Of a stretch of DNA of 64,000 nt, positions 1 to 10,656 are shown piece after piece. The DNA is from Lentinula raphanica (lineage: Eukaryota; Basidiomycota; Agaricomycetes; Agaricales; Omphalotaceae): the NCBI GenBank assembly GCA_027919835.1, contig JANVFP010000042.1:62001-126000 (forward strand). The letters run 5' to 3'. The notes below the pieces were generated by a model. The model saw only the letters and a program-made list of their open reading frames with translations, was not told the DNA's origin and did not search any database. Made by a program: the position numbers and the translations under genes. Each line of letters starts with the position of its first letter. Position 1 is the first letter of the stretch.

Positions 1-589
1 GGAACTTGCCTATGCCCGGAAAACGTCCCCTTTCCTCAATGTGTCCCACTATTGTCGAGAATGAAGATGGTACGTGTGCATATTCTCCAGGTTGTCTATT
101 CCGTCCTTCTGATTTGGAAACTTCATTCCAGGCTCTCCTTATATCGCCATTGGAGCATCCGGAGGACCAACAATCTTTCCAGCCGTTTTCCAAACACTCA
201 TCAACATGATTGACTATGGGCTAGATCCTAGTGAAGCGATCGAGTTCGGAAGGCTTCATAATCAGTTGCGACCCGAGGCTACGTATGCGGACGATACATA
301 CCGTGCGGATATCCTTGATGCGTTGAGCAGGAAAAGGCATAATATTGAAGGTGGGTCTTGACCATATTAAATGGCGATGATGAACTGACTTGGTGTTCGC
401 GTCCTGATTCCACAATCTAGTGTTGGATATCTACCGCAATGGTTCGTCGTGTGTGCAAGCAGTGATGCGCGAGCCAAAGAGTGGTCTCTTGCTGGGTAAG
501 TTTGTTGTGACGCTGTTTGACGATTTGAACTGACTGAGTTGTTAGGCGCGAGTGATTCTCGCAAGAACGGCGTTGCTGCTGGGTATTGA
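1..589 (+). pseudogene. Gamma-glutamyltranspeptidase, 3' fragment (5' part outside window)
   Basis: The 3' end of a GGT gene; what lies left of the window is unknown, so it may be a complete gene cut by the edge or a partial copy. Four exons are visible: 1-69, 132-350, 421-495 and 546-589. Joined, they give the GGT C-terminus, with the conserved block beginning GSPYIAIGASGGP, the stretch DIYRNGSSCVQAVMR and the end SRKNGVAAGY before TGA at 587-589. The same block, with introns at the same places, lies on the opposite strand at 21115-21800. This is therefore a DNA-level inverted duplication and not a retrocopy. Similarity stops right after the stop codon. Classed as a fragment because only this part is visible; no frame break is seen in it. 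Confidence 0.75.
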
Positions 590-758
590 AATTTTGGTAT
601 CCAGGTTTTTATGACGGAGCCGAGGTGGAACGAGATCTGCAATGGGGTATAGTGTACGAACAGGTGTTTCTTGGAGAGACGTGTATTAGTTTGAAAGTTC
701 GGAGATGCGTCTTCATATATATGAATATTGATACATACAGGAAGGGAAGACACATTGC

Positions 759-1853
759 TCAATCTGAATCATCCTCTGAAGCCGAGTCGTTCTCTGAATC
801 GCGACCCTCTTCCCGAAGACCCTCTATCTCGACACCCGGAGTGTTATCTTCTCCATCATTTCCTTCCTTCTCTTCCCTCTTCTTCTTCATCTTCGCAATC
901 ACTTTATCCGCCCTGTTGAACATTCCACCAGTCTCAGCCCCACATGCTAAACATTTTGGTGTCTTTGCGAAACGTTTGATAGAACATGCGGAGCAAAAGT
1001 AGTGACCGCATTTCGTGACGATGGGGTCGGTATAAGGTTTCCGACAGATCAAACATGCGAAGGGAATATCTTCGTCGTCAGAATCGGAATCATCACTGTC
1101 GTCTTCCCCAATTTGTTTCCGAGGATTTTCAGCAAGCTTGTCTAATTGCCAGCCAGCGAGATCTAGTATCGGGTGAGTCGAGGATGATGAATAATGATAG
1201 ACCAACTTACAGGTTCCTCGGTCGTGAAGGAATTTACATGTATCTCCAAAGCCGCAGTAGCCGGTTTCTGAGAAAAGGGTGTTAGCAAAACGTCTCTAAA
1301 TACGGTCCCAGAACATACCTTTATAGTCCTTACAGACATCTGGCTGATAGTCCACGATTGTAACCGTCCGAATTGTACTGTTTGTACTTCGTTGAGGTCC
1401 AACTCGCATCGCTTTCGGGACTTCCGAGCTCTTCTTTATATGTGACTTGTAGGCCTTCTGTCCTCTATAAAGCCCATCGTCTGGTCCACCATCATTCTCG
1501 TCGTCGTCTTTCGCCTCTGCTCTTCGTCTCTTTGCTAATAGCTCCTCCGCCTCATCTCCAGCCAAAATATCGAGCGCCGCATGCATGTGAGAACCCGACG
1601 AGGTCCATTTCACATCAGGACCGTCCTTCTCCGGTGCGTCGATATCATCGTATTCCCTTTCGGTCAATTTGCGCTTGGTGCCAGCACTGAGCAGGTTGGA
1701 TGTGCCTTTTTTGGTAGGCAGGACTACTTCGGATTTTGACGAGGAAGGTAGAGATGATTGAGGTGTAGATGACGAAGGAGAAGTTGAACGCTTGCGACTA
1801 GTGGTAGGACGCTTCTTCTTGAAGAACGGGACTTTAACTTCAGCTGAGGACAT
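759..1853 (-). CDS. CWC24: Pre-mRNA-splicing factor Cwc24 (CCCH + RING)
   Basis: Spliceosome-associated protein of the Cwc24/RNF113A family, acting in the nucleus before the first splicing step. Exons 1853-1319, 1267-1211 and 1162-759 join in frame to 331 aa; both introns are about 50 bp with GT-AG ends. After a low-complexity, Lys/Ser-rich N-terminus there is a CCCH zinc finger (C174, C183, C189, H193) formed across intron 1. An acidic stretch follows, then a RING finger (C234, C237, C249, H251, C254, C257, C268, C271). The CCCH-then-RING order and length fit the family. The C-terminal tail is acidic. The gene converges with the GGT fragment, 169 bp between stop codons. Identification is firm from domain order and motifs. 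Confidence 0.93.
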
Positions 1854-3029
1854 GGTAGACGTTGATCACGAAGGATGGTGTAGTAAGCGCTCAACGCGTC
1901 GGCTTACTCAGCCTCAGATAGATCGGCCCGTTAGAAATGGGGCTGCGGCAGCTTCGCCGAGACTCTGCCGGAAGTGCCGGGTTGATCTATTGAAGTACAG
2001 CGTCAACTTGCCACTAACTTCAAGTTCCATCTTTGCTTTCTTCTTTCTTCGCGCTTCACTTAACCGATACATACTCTGGAGCAGTAGAGCAAGATGACAA
2101 CCGGTGAATCTTGATAGAGCTGGGTATGTTTACGATCTAACATCGCACAAGCACTCTTTTTCATTCAAAACTCTCGTGGTTGTAAACAGGCTCAAACCTA
2201 ACACTCAACAGTGCCTCCACTACCCTCCGCTCGTATCGCACGCAATGACGACCCTGCTGAGGCCTTCACAGCCAAGATTGTCCTGGCAATAAAATCTCTT
2301 TCTTATTCTGGTGTTCCGAGAGACGAATTCAAACTCACACACCATCCTATGCAATTCGCATGCGACACATGCTTCGTGCAATCAACGAGTCAAGCAGCCT
2401 GAATTCGATTGCCCCCGATTGCCTCCATTGGAAGTGCGGTTTCTTGGAACAACTAGAATGGTCGTCGAACGTGTGTTTTTCTGTGTATCAAAATCTGCGG
2501 TGTTATGTATACATGCCGACACTCATGAATGACTTTTGAAAATAGTTTTCTACAGCGCCAAGGATGAGTCGCAAAAGTTGCTCCTTTGAATGGCAATCTC
2601 CACTGTCCAGCCCTCGATACAGTGTACACTCATAATCATACATATGGCTAGAGCGCAGCCTCCATGATGCGCAGAATAGAGTCGCAAAAGTATCTCTTTC
2701 AAATGGCAACGCCCATCTCTCGTTACAATTGTAGCGCCGCCTCCATGTGCAGTATTGATAGCGAGTCGCGGGGATATCGTCAGAAAAGGTCAAGACCAGG
2801 GAAGGTAGATTGCAGGAAAGATGCTGAAAGATGTCGCTGCCTATGTCGCTTCAAACCTCTTCAAACTGACTTCAAACTCAGAATACGAGAAATTTTTCAT
2901 TGAACAGATCCAATATTCGTCGCAGCTCAAAACATATCAACGGTTTGTTCCAATTTATCCTGCCAGCGTACTTAAGTCACCCACAATCTTCCGACAAGAC
3001 TCACAAATCTTGCGCTTTCTGTCCTTCTG
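1854..3029. other. Intergenic: CWC24 promoter side, possible short orphan reading frame, degenerate repeat
   Basis: No recognisable gene. At 2094 an ATG followed by a possible donor could join to an open stretch at 2213-2402 (MTT-VPPLPSARIARNDD...), giving about 65 residues without a family I recognise. It may be a gene start cut off by rearrangement. A degenerate repeat with the core gagtcgcaaaag occurs near 2566 and 2679, with a weaker third copy near 2763. Confidence 0.35.
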
Positions 3030-3490
3030 CCTCTGCTGGTCATCTTTACGTTGCTGGTCAAAGGCATGTCTGTCTTGTTGATCGTTCACTGCCGAACGTC
3101 GTACTAAAGCTTACTCTCCTGACCAGAGTCTTTTTCACATCCAAGTTCCTACCTTGCTGGTCATCAATATCTCTACTTTGCTGGTCAAAGGCATGTCTGT
3201 TTTGATTATCTGCCGTCAAGCATCAAACTGAAGCATTCCTTTTTTGACCAGATCATTTTCGTTTCAACAAGTTTGAATCCTGCCGGACATTTGAACTCGT
3301 TTCTACTTTGCTGGTCAAAGGCATGTCCATCTTCAATCTCCGTTGTCGAGCATCATACTTAAGCATACCCTTTTGACCAGACTCTTTCTCACTTTCAAGT
3401 TCTAACCCTGCTGGTCATTGTCATCTTTTCTTTGCTGGTCAAAGCACAAGGGTATGCTGGTTCTATGATCATTGAGCATCAGTCTTGCTC
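3030..3490. repeat. ~125-bp tandem repeat with CTGGTCA / TGACCAG palindromic elements
   Basis: The phrase tgctggtcaaag(gcatg) recurs at about 3052, 3179, 3310 and 3433 (spacings 127, 131 and 123). A second phrase tgctggtcat recurs at 3034, 3155 and 3409, with a degenerate copy near 3283. Between them tgaccag, the reverse complement of ctggtca, appears in each unit, so every unit contains a small inverted repeat. About 3.5 diverged units are visible. The array ends ~80 bp before the start of a secreted-protein gene and may be part of its upstream region. Confidence 0.8.
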
Positions 3491-3571
3491 ACACACACAT
3501 GTTTGCAGATTTTCAACCTTCTATTGCACCCTCAGGCCTCTTCGAAAACAACACCGACGACTTCTTCTATC

Positions 3572-4324
3572 ATGTTTTATCTCTTTTGTTCCAACGTCCG
3601 CGGCTCATCCTTTGGCCTCTTGTTCCTTGCTGTGGTCATGCTCATCGTCACTATGCATGCCTCCGCTGTCCCTGTTCCTGCTGAAGTAAGTGTTGCTGTA
3701 CAAAAAAGAATCCAGTGCTTTCCTGTCTAATTCATTCATTTAGGATTCGACTGCTCATGTTCCAGTGCCAGTGGCTGCCAGCACGAACTTTCATCCCGAT
3801 GAATCAACTTTGATGGCACACCTTCCCAAGGGATATCCTAGATGCTCAAAGCATATTCCTTATGTCTTTTCAGTTGATGGAGCCCAGAGAGATCTGGTTC
3901 AACAAGAATTAAACTCTCTTTACCTCGACGTGCTTCAGAAACGTCTTCAAAAACTGGCTCCGGCACTCTTGTCTCGCGACCACTATTTCAATTTCTTGCC
4001 TGACGGTCCCATGAATGTCCAGGTGTATACTGACTCACTTGGCCATTACCATTTACCCTCTGAAGTGAGCTTCAAGTCTTTGGGAAAGACTCTGTGGGTA
4101 GCTCTTGTCATTGAGACTGAACATGGGGTTGGGTCTATTTCAGCGGTGGTTTATTATGGTTTTGCACAAACAGAAGTCGAAGTAAAAGGTCAAATCAAAC
4201 TTGATGTTGCAGCAGCTTTTGTAAGACTCAATTCGGTCCCTGTTTCGATGCATCTATTAATTCATCCTTGTAGGCATTCGTGCAACTTCTTGAACATCCA
4301 GAGACTTATAACCCAAAGACTTAA
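3572..4324 (+). CDS. Small secreted protein, no known domain (213 aa)
   Basis: Three exons, 3572-3685, 3744-4220 and 4274-4324, join in phase 0 with GT-AG introns of 58 and 53 bp and give 213 aa. Exon 1 encodes almost only a signal peptide: a hydrophobic core LLFLAVVMLIV with likely cleavage after MHASA, followed by Pro/Val-rich sequence. The mature part contains one clear cysteine (in YPRCSKH), is mixed alpha/beta-like in composition, and ends in PETYNPKT. I do not recognise the family. The first intron falls just after the signal-peptide exon, as in the secreted-protein genes at 13457 and 15527. The start was chosen because it opens the signal peptide. The immediate upstream sequence is the tandem repeat array. 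Confidence 0.8.
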
Positions 4325-5192
4325 TTGTACATACAGGTCTTGGGTCTGTAGGCAAATGAATTCCATTGTTGTATACTAGACACTTTCGCAAGCCGCCGAC
4401 AGCTTCCATTGAATGTACCATAACTTCAGCTTCATTGACTGATGGTGTCCGAGCAAGAGACAGCACATTGAAACTAGATTAGCAAGGCTACTGGCCTCTT
4501 CATAAGAACAACGCTCAGTCTTGAAAGTTGAAGCTGAGGGTTAACTCCGAATTCACAATCTCACTAGCATTAGCCGACCGAAATTCCATTCAAGCTGTAA
4601 AAGATGTGCACAGATGTCGGTCGAATGGACGAATGGACGAAGTATAACACGAAAGATTTATCCAAAGATCCTGATAGCGAACTACAAGGTACCAAGTCAA
4701 AGCAAATCCGCCAAGAAAAGTAGATGCACTTATGTTAGGCTTACCTGTGTTATCAGCCTCACGCAATGCGTACTCGACCGCTGAAGACGTCGTGTTGATC
4801 CAAATGCGATTCTTCGCAGTAAGAGCAATGCTCACCTTGACATCATGCCAGGCTGGACTGAGAGCGAAGTCTGTCGTCGTAGAAGATCCTTCTGAATTTC
4901 TCGCGCATCATTTGGTACCATTGAAAGGCGCAGAGATTTCTCAGTGTGGTAATTGAACAATCAGGTTATAAGATACATGTTAGAATTGAAGATCCTACTA
5001 CCGCACTGTGCATGGTCAGGAAGACCTCATGGTATCGGGTTTTTGACTAATATCTTGTCAGAGCTCCCGGCTGCCGCGCTGTAACTGGTAGCGGTGCATA
5101 AAATAGCGGTAGTGTGTCAGGATCAGCAGTGACATACGAGCAGTTGGCACAACATTCGTTACACTGTCAGGAATGGGCACCGCATCGGGATC
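4325..5192. other. Intergenic, no gene recognised
   Basis: Only short reading frames without family resemblance or splice support. It lies between the secreted-protein gene and the retroposon insertion. Confidence 0.5.
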
Positions 5193-5449
5193 GACAAACG
5201 GCGGGTACCTTATAGTCGTCGAGTGCGAGAACACATATTGCGGTCAACTCGTACATAATACAAGCGGGCTACGGCTCGTTACTTACGGTCTCCTTTGGGA
5301 GCAGCTTGGAGTTGGCAGGAATATGGAACGGGCAGGAGAAAGAGGAGAGGACAAGGATACACAATGTAGAATACTCGCTAACATACGCATAGGCGCAAAG
5401 GCGAATAAATGGGAGAAAAAAAAAAAAAAAAAAGACAAACGGCGGGTAC
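5193..5449 (+). mobile_element. Non-LTR retroposon insertion (SINE-like or 5'-truncated), poly-A tail and 16-bp target duplication
   Basis: The 16-base sequence gacaaacggcgggtac occurs at 5193-5208 and again at 5434-5449. The second copy directly follows a run of 18 A (5416-5433). The order direct repeat, ~207-bp body, poly-A, direct repeat is the mark of target-primed retroposition. The body (5209-5415) has no long reading frame, so the element is non-autonomous: a SINE, a truncated LINE or a retroposed transcript. I could not assign clear Pol III A/B boxes. The undamaged target duplication and intact A-run suggest a recent insertion. Confidence 0.78.
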
Positions 5450-5651
5450 ACATATAGCAGTAAAATCAACCGCGAGACTGAAATCTATTATGGTCAAGTT
5501 ATTGGTTTGGGAATCATCTACTAAATGATCAGGATGGCTAGCATTCGATCTGTTGTTTATCCAAAGTGAGCCTGCACTGACTGGCACTGAAGCTGATAAG
5601 AACTTCGCGAATAGAAGGAGAACAACCTGAAGGTTAATTGAAGGTCAGAAT

Positions 5652-6899
5652 ATGGCAATCTGCAAACAGACTGATACTCTCACTGAGAAGGTGATGAGAG
5701 AACGTCTGAGTGTGGGAATCGGAACAATGGCTTCATTGTCAATCTCCATTGGCACTGACGTCATACAGATCAACCTTCAACCTTCACCACAAGCCCATCA
5801 AGCTCTGAGCTCTATGGGCATAGCTGAATCTATATCTGCGGTCGGGATTGCTGGCACCGTCACTGGTCTTTCTTATACCCAAGCCACAGCTCAACAAAAA
5901 GAGGACGAGGAAGAAGCGAGACGTGCCGCCGAAGCTGCCCAGGCTGAAGCTGCTGCTGCTGCCTCTGCTGCCACCACTTCAGGCAGAAACAATCGTAATA
6001 AACAAAGATCGGGCGCAGATGAATCGGGTCCTTCCCATGGAGCGTTCCCTGTCTCTGGTAATCTCGGAGGTGGTAGAAGACGATCTCGAGGTCCGGTACT
6101 GAATGGAGACAACGGTGCTGGAAAGCAAATTAATGGCAGAGCTGTGACCAAAGGTCGAGGAGCAGGAGGAAAGCGACAAGCAACAGCTGGTCAGAGCAAG
6201 CGCTCCGGCGACACAACTCGAAAGAAAGGAAACCAGCTCCAGCCACCAGTAGCAGCAGACAGCGATGTTCCAACATCGGATGTGCCAGAGCCTCCTGCTT
6301 CTGCAGGCCCCATTTCAACACCAGGAAGAGGACGGAGAGGTGGCGGTAAGAAACGAAAATCTGCAAACACTGATGCGCATGTCGTCCCAGAAGAAGGAGG
6401 ACCGGCGACTGTAGCCCCAGACATCGAGTACACAGTACCTAATCAACATCAGGAGACTAATCTGGTCGCTGATCCTCCTGCTCGACAATCCGATAAAACA
6501 TCATCAGCTTCTCCGAGCTCGTCACGAGAATTCCTTCCGTCCTCTTCTACTCAAGGTCCACCTAGTCCAAATACATCGCATCTATCACATCAACCACCAG
6601 GCTCGCAGACCACTCGTCAAGTCTCTCGTGCTCGCAATAGAAACAGAAAGACTAGAACGCAGTCTCGAGGTAGTACTATCAACACTACGCCAAAACCTCA
6701 ATCTCTTCAGGCTGCTTCTTCACCTGGTCCTAGTCATGCACAGCCAACCGCTCAGAGCCCAGCCGATAACGTTTCACCGACGCCCAAGTCGTCTCGGAAT
6801 GATGCGCGACGAAGAGGCAGAGGAGGAGGCAGGGGACCCCAATTCGCCCATATCGAACGCTCGAGTCCGCTCGCGTCATTCTCGCAATCAAACGCCTAG
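5652..6899 (+). CDS. Basic, intrinsically disordered protein (415 aa), unknown function
   Basis: A single long open frame without family resemblance. The first ~90 residues look ordered (hydrophobic and Gly-rich, up to GIAGTVTGLSYTQATAQQ). An Ala/Glu-rich helix-like stretch follows (EEARRAAEAAQAEAAAAAS). The rest is low-complexity Ser/Pro/Gly/Arg sequence with several basic GRGRRGGGKKRK-type and RRRGRGGGRG patches resembling RG-rich nucleic-acid-binding tails or nuclear localisation signals. The second Met of the ordered part (MASLSISIG) is an alternative start. A gtgagtat donor after the stop suggests a 3' UTR intron. Nuclear or RNA-associated roles are only inferred from composition. Confidence 0.6.
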   Translation: MAICKQTDTLTEKVMRERLSVGIGTMASLSISIGTDVIQINLQPSPQAHQALSSMGIAESISAVGIAGTVTGLSYTQATAQQKEDEEEARRAAEAAQAEAAAAASAATTSGRNNRNKQRSGADESGPSHGAFPVSGNLGGGRRRSRGPVLNGDNGAGKQINGRAVTKGRGAGGKRQATAGQSKRSGDTTRKKGNQLQPPVAADSDVPTSDVPEPPASAGPISTPGRGRRGGGKKRKSANTDAHVVPEEGGPATVAPDIEYTVPNQHQETNLVADPPARQSDKTSSASPSSSREFLPSSSTQGPPSPNTSHLSHQPPGSQTTRQVSRARNRNRKTRTQSRGSTINTTPKPQSLQAASSPGPSHAQPTAQSPADNVSPTPKSSRNDARRRGRGGGRGPQFAHIERSSPLASFSQSNA

Positions 6900-8839
6900 G
6901 AAGGAGTCGAGGTTGATTTTTCACTTCAGCACCTTGAAGCATAACGTGAGTATCTCCAAATGTAATTCATCCTTGTGCTAAACTTCCACTTGTCCTTGAC
7001 GGTGCAAAGATGTGCATATACTATAGGCTGATGATTGATCTTTCGTCAGTGCTGGTTTCTAGACGTGGCACTGCCGTGACTGTAACACCGGACATCGTGT
7101 CGTCGTCGTCGCAGCTAAAACAGTATATATCTTGCCTCGCATGTCCTGGCTATGAATTTGTAAACAAAATGTGTACGGCACCTTCTTCAGCGAATCATCG
7201 CTGAATCGCTCAACGCGTAAGGACTAGCTACAACTTGACCCGTATGGACCCTCTCCGACCTTCCTCCCTGTCTCTGTTATTCTATCGTGGTCGTCGCACT
7301 TCTGAAGGATCATGCGACCGCTGCAGAGAATCTTTCTCAATGGGTCCAACGGCACGTCAAGACGCATTTTTATCAAAGTTCATAATCAAATCAGTATCTC
7401 TGTTATACCACAGCCGGACTTGTCTCCCAAAGACAGAATCTACATATACCCCTTGACACCAACGAGTTACAACCGGATGACTAAAACAGAACTTGCACAT
7501 TCTGGATAAACGCCTCGCATCAGGGGGGTCGGCAACGACATCTCATCCTTCTGTTAATCAGCGTTGAACTCACTAGGCTGGTTCTGCGGGAACAATGTCC
7601 GGAGGGTTCAGTGCCTTGAATGTATGCAACTTTGCTGACGGCTTGATGTTTCCTGTCGTCAATGGCCTCATCAATAGTCCAGTGGCACGGTCAGTTTTGC
7701 ACCGAGCCAGTCTCACTCAACACTGCATAAACCAATGTGGTTCTCGATTTCGAGCGTTTTAAACGCACCTCCGCGACAGCCACTGGACGGTTCAGTTGCA
7801 TCTGCAATATCTTGTATACACGTATTCTGGATACTAGACGTCTTGACCATCATCGACTTCGAGGTCATCGTGGATAGTCAGATCGATTACACCGATAGGT
7901 GTCTGCCCTGCCGCATCTCTGATTGACCGGACAGCTTCAGAACAAACAAGAACAAGGAGAAGAGTGCTCGAATAGTCTCAGTATCCCGCGACCGTTTCGT
8001 GATTTTGCCCAATCAAAAACTCGTTGCATCATATACGCTCAGCGATGCTCTTGGTACCTATCATCTTACTGAGCTCTTTTGGAGCTCCTGTACACCTCCA
8101 ATTACATCGGAACAGATAATCTCATTAGGAACGAAGTCTGACAGCTCAACGATCCAGGTCTCCTAGCATCCACCACAGTTTCATTGGATGCCATCTGGTA
8201 CTTCCCCCGACCAGATGGAACCAATCAATCTTCTTCAGGATGTCGGAAGTCAGTTCAATGATGCAGGTCCGTGGTTCAAGAGGATTGGACGGTCAGCCAT
8301 TTTTTCTGATCATTTTCGCGGCAGGGTATACGGCTTACGGGACATTCATGAAATAGGTGTACAAGAACAGCCTTATCGAAGATCCGTGTTCCGGGAGTGT
8401 CCATATACATACAGATAACCGCCGCAACATCGTGATGTTATCGATACGAATCAACAAGAGAATTCATCACAAGACGGGGATGGATACCCTTCTATCAACA
8501 TTCCTGTTGGTAACTCGTGTTGCTTTACGAACTGGTGAGGAAACGGCACTATAGAATTCAATGAAAGTTTCACAAATACCTGTTCTTGAGATATGATGTG
8601 TATTCTCAGCTGTACCTGGTATAAAAAGATTTGATTGCCTGGTCTTTTCCCGTACAGTCTTTTCCCTCCTTTCATAACCTTTGGGACGTTGTCCTCAACT
8701 TATAGCATTACTGCCCCCGTCTATTCAAGTTCTGTATCGATGCTGGCGGAAGGTACGCAATGTTCACGGAGGACTCTGTCTGCCAATGACGATATACATC
8801 TTTTTCCTAGTCAACGACCGTCAGCCCAGCAGCAACTTC
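6900..8839. other. Intergenic with possible minus-strand gene relic
   Basis: No intact gene seen. On the minus strand the end of a protein-like frame is visible at about 7690-7573 (KPSAKLHTFKALNPPDIVP then TAG). Further protein-like stretches such as IRDAAGQTPIGVIDLTIHDD lie upstream on the same strand (~7840-7930) but do not join into one frame. This looks like a decayed gene I cannot name. Confidence 0.35.
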
Positions 8840-10452
8840 AGGTGCACGGGTTGCTCGATGCCTATGCTCCAGGGGTTTGCTGAAGATGAAAGCAACGAGA
8901 GCTGGCATCCTGAATGTTATGTCATTCATAGATCCTGGAACGTCAAATTAGTTTCTACCCCCAGAAGTTTCATGAGTGCAAGTCTCGAGGATGAGGAGCG
9001 CGTTCGAATGGAACGAAAAGTACATCGGGTTTTGACGTATGTTTCGGAGGTTTCGCATAATCTAAATGCAATAGATTTTCATTGACGGGATTCTCAGCGT
9101 TTTGTCGGCTTTTGAACAATCCAGCGCGACGCATATTCTAGACGTTTATCGGGCACTCAATGAGAAGCGATATCTCAAAGCAGTACGGGTAGCACAAAAA
9201 TTGGTCTTACACGTAGAAACGTTATTCGCGGTCATGGATGATTTGGATTTTCAATTCGCAAGGTTGCGCTCGCAGAGTGAGAATTCGAGATTGTCCCATG
9301 TTTTCTGAAAATCAATTCGAGTATCACTGACCATCCACAAACGAACTCACAGGCTTATCTTATGTCGACGATGCCTGGAAGCTTTGCCGCAAGGTCGTGG
9401 ATCTTTTTGCAGTAGCGTCGCGTACCTCGGAAGGGCACGGCTCACTGACGACAGACCTTTCGAACACCGTTAAGGATATAGCGCAAAACATGAAAGCCTT
9501 GATACAGACAGCACTCTCTGTTGCGCTTGAGCTCGAGCACGAGACGGAAGGGAAATCGCTGGAAGAAATGCTTGTTAAACTGAACTATCTTCTAGAAACC
9601 GAGGCGGGCAACCAGCCTGCGAGGAAGTTGGTTGGCGATTGCTACCTTCCGGGACCTGCTAGTGATGCTACTATCAATCCCAGCACCCAAGGCTTAATGT
9701 TTGGATTCCGGAGTGTAGTTTCTGAACATGCAGGGGAATCTCCGTTCGACGGTTATGTGAGAGGTCTGCAGGGGGAAGATCAATCTAACCAGCTATTGGC
9801 CGATCTCTGTGTCAAGTGCGGAAATATTATAGAGGAGGAATGCGTCAGGCTCGGGACTTATCAAAGGTGGCACATCGAATGCCTCAAGTGCACCGAGTGC
9901 GGGCAGTCTGGAAAGTCTAGGGAGGGAATATTAAAGCAGTCTGCAAGTGTTCATCTGTACACCTATGAGGTGATGCCTGAGACGACTCGATCTGGCAAGG
10001 ATAAGGCTGCGTCGCGCGCACCCATCGTCTTCATGTGTCCTGATCACGCACATGCTGGTAGTCACTGGGGTTTTGAGATTGTGCATCCCGTGGAACAGTA
10101 TGCGTTTCTATTGCATATGGCTTTGCGGAAGTTCTATATGTGGCAGCGGGATGACAAGCATCGGGTTACAAGTACAGGATCAATCAGAAGGATCAAGGAC
10201 CAGGACGTCCATGGCGGAAGTATCAGGATATCAGCCAATGACGTACAAGAGAAAGGAGTGGAACAGTCCAGTGTTAGAGGCGCGAGTCAGAATCCTCTTC
10301 ATGTCATTACTCGAGCTCAAAATGCTGATCCACGTTTGTGCTTGGTAGATCAAGTTTTGCTAATGCTAGGAGTTTGTCAGTGTTTCTGCACTGCCTGGAT
10401 CCCCCCTTTCGGTTTATTCAGCCAGTCTGTTGGACAATTTGACAGTGCGTGA
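8840..10452 (+). pseudogene. LIM-domain part of a fungal LIM/RhoGAP (Rga-like) gene, truncated at both ends
   Basis: Exons ending at 9036, then 9098-9276 and 9353-10452, join in frame. The first contains CTGCSMPMLQGF...WHPECY...WNVKL, matching the third LIM domain of fungal Rga-type RhoGAPs. The long last exon carries another LIM (LCVKCGNIIEEEC...WHIECLKCTECG) and the following alpha-helical block (FLLHMALRKFYMWQ, then IRRIK). The first two LIM domains and the C-terminal RhoGAP domain expected in this family are absent, and the frame ends in unrelated sequence with a TGA at 10450-10452. No internal stop disrupts the visible exons, so truncation is recent or the remnant is still translated. 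The 5' boundary is uncertain (possible acceptor before gtgcacgggttgc). Confidence 0.65.
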
Positions 10453-10656
10453 GCCGCGAAGTGAATATTTGAATCCTCATCCTGACCTACATTTGATCTT
10501 GCAGCTGACTATCAAGTTTTATCGGCCATGGTCGTGCTTTCATCGTGGGTTTGGACGGCCATACTGTGAGTTCTGCAGAGCTAATTCCATTGTCAGTCGT
10601 AAACTTCATCAATACCTAGTCTGGAGCACAACGCCAGACCCAGCCAGACCCATCCG

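Noticed and set aside
5401..5433. A-run taken as a simple microsatellite
   Set aside because: The flanking 16-bp direct repeats make a retroposon tail the better explanation.
9397..10452. LIM exon considered as a complete gene of its own
   Set aside because: Upstream exons 9098-9276 and the one ending 9036 splice in frame and match the same protein family, so it is the last exon of a larger, truncated gene.
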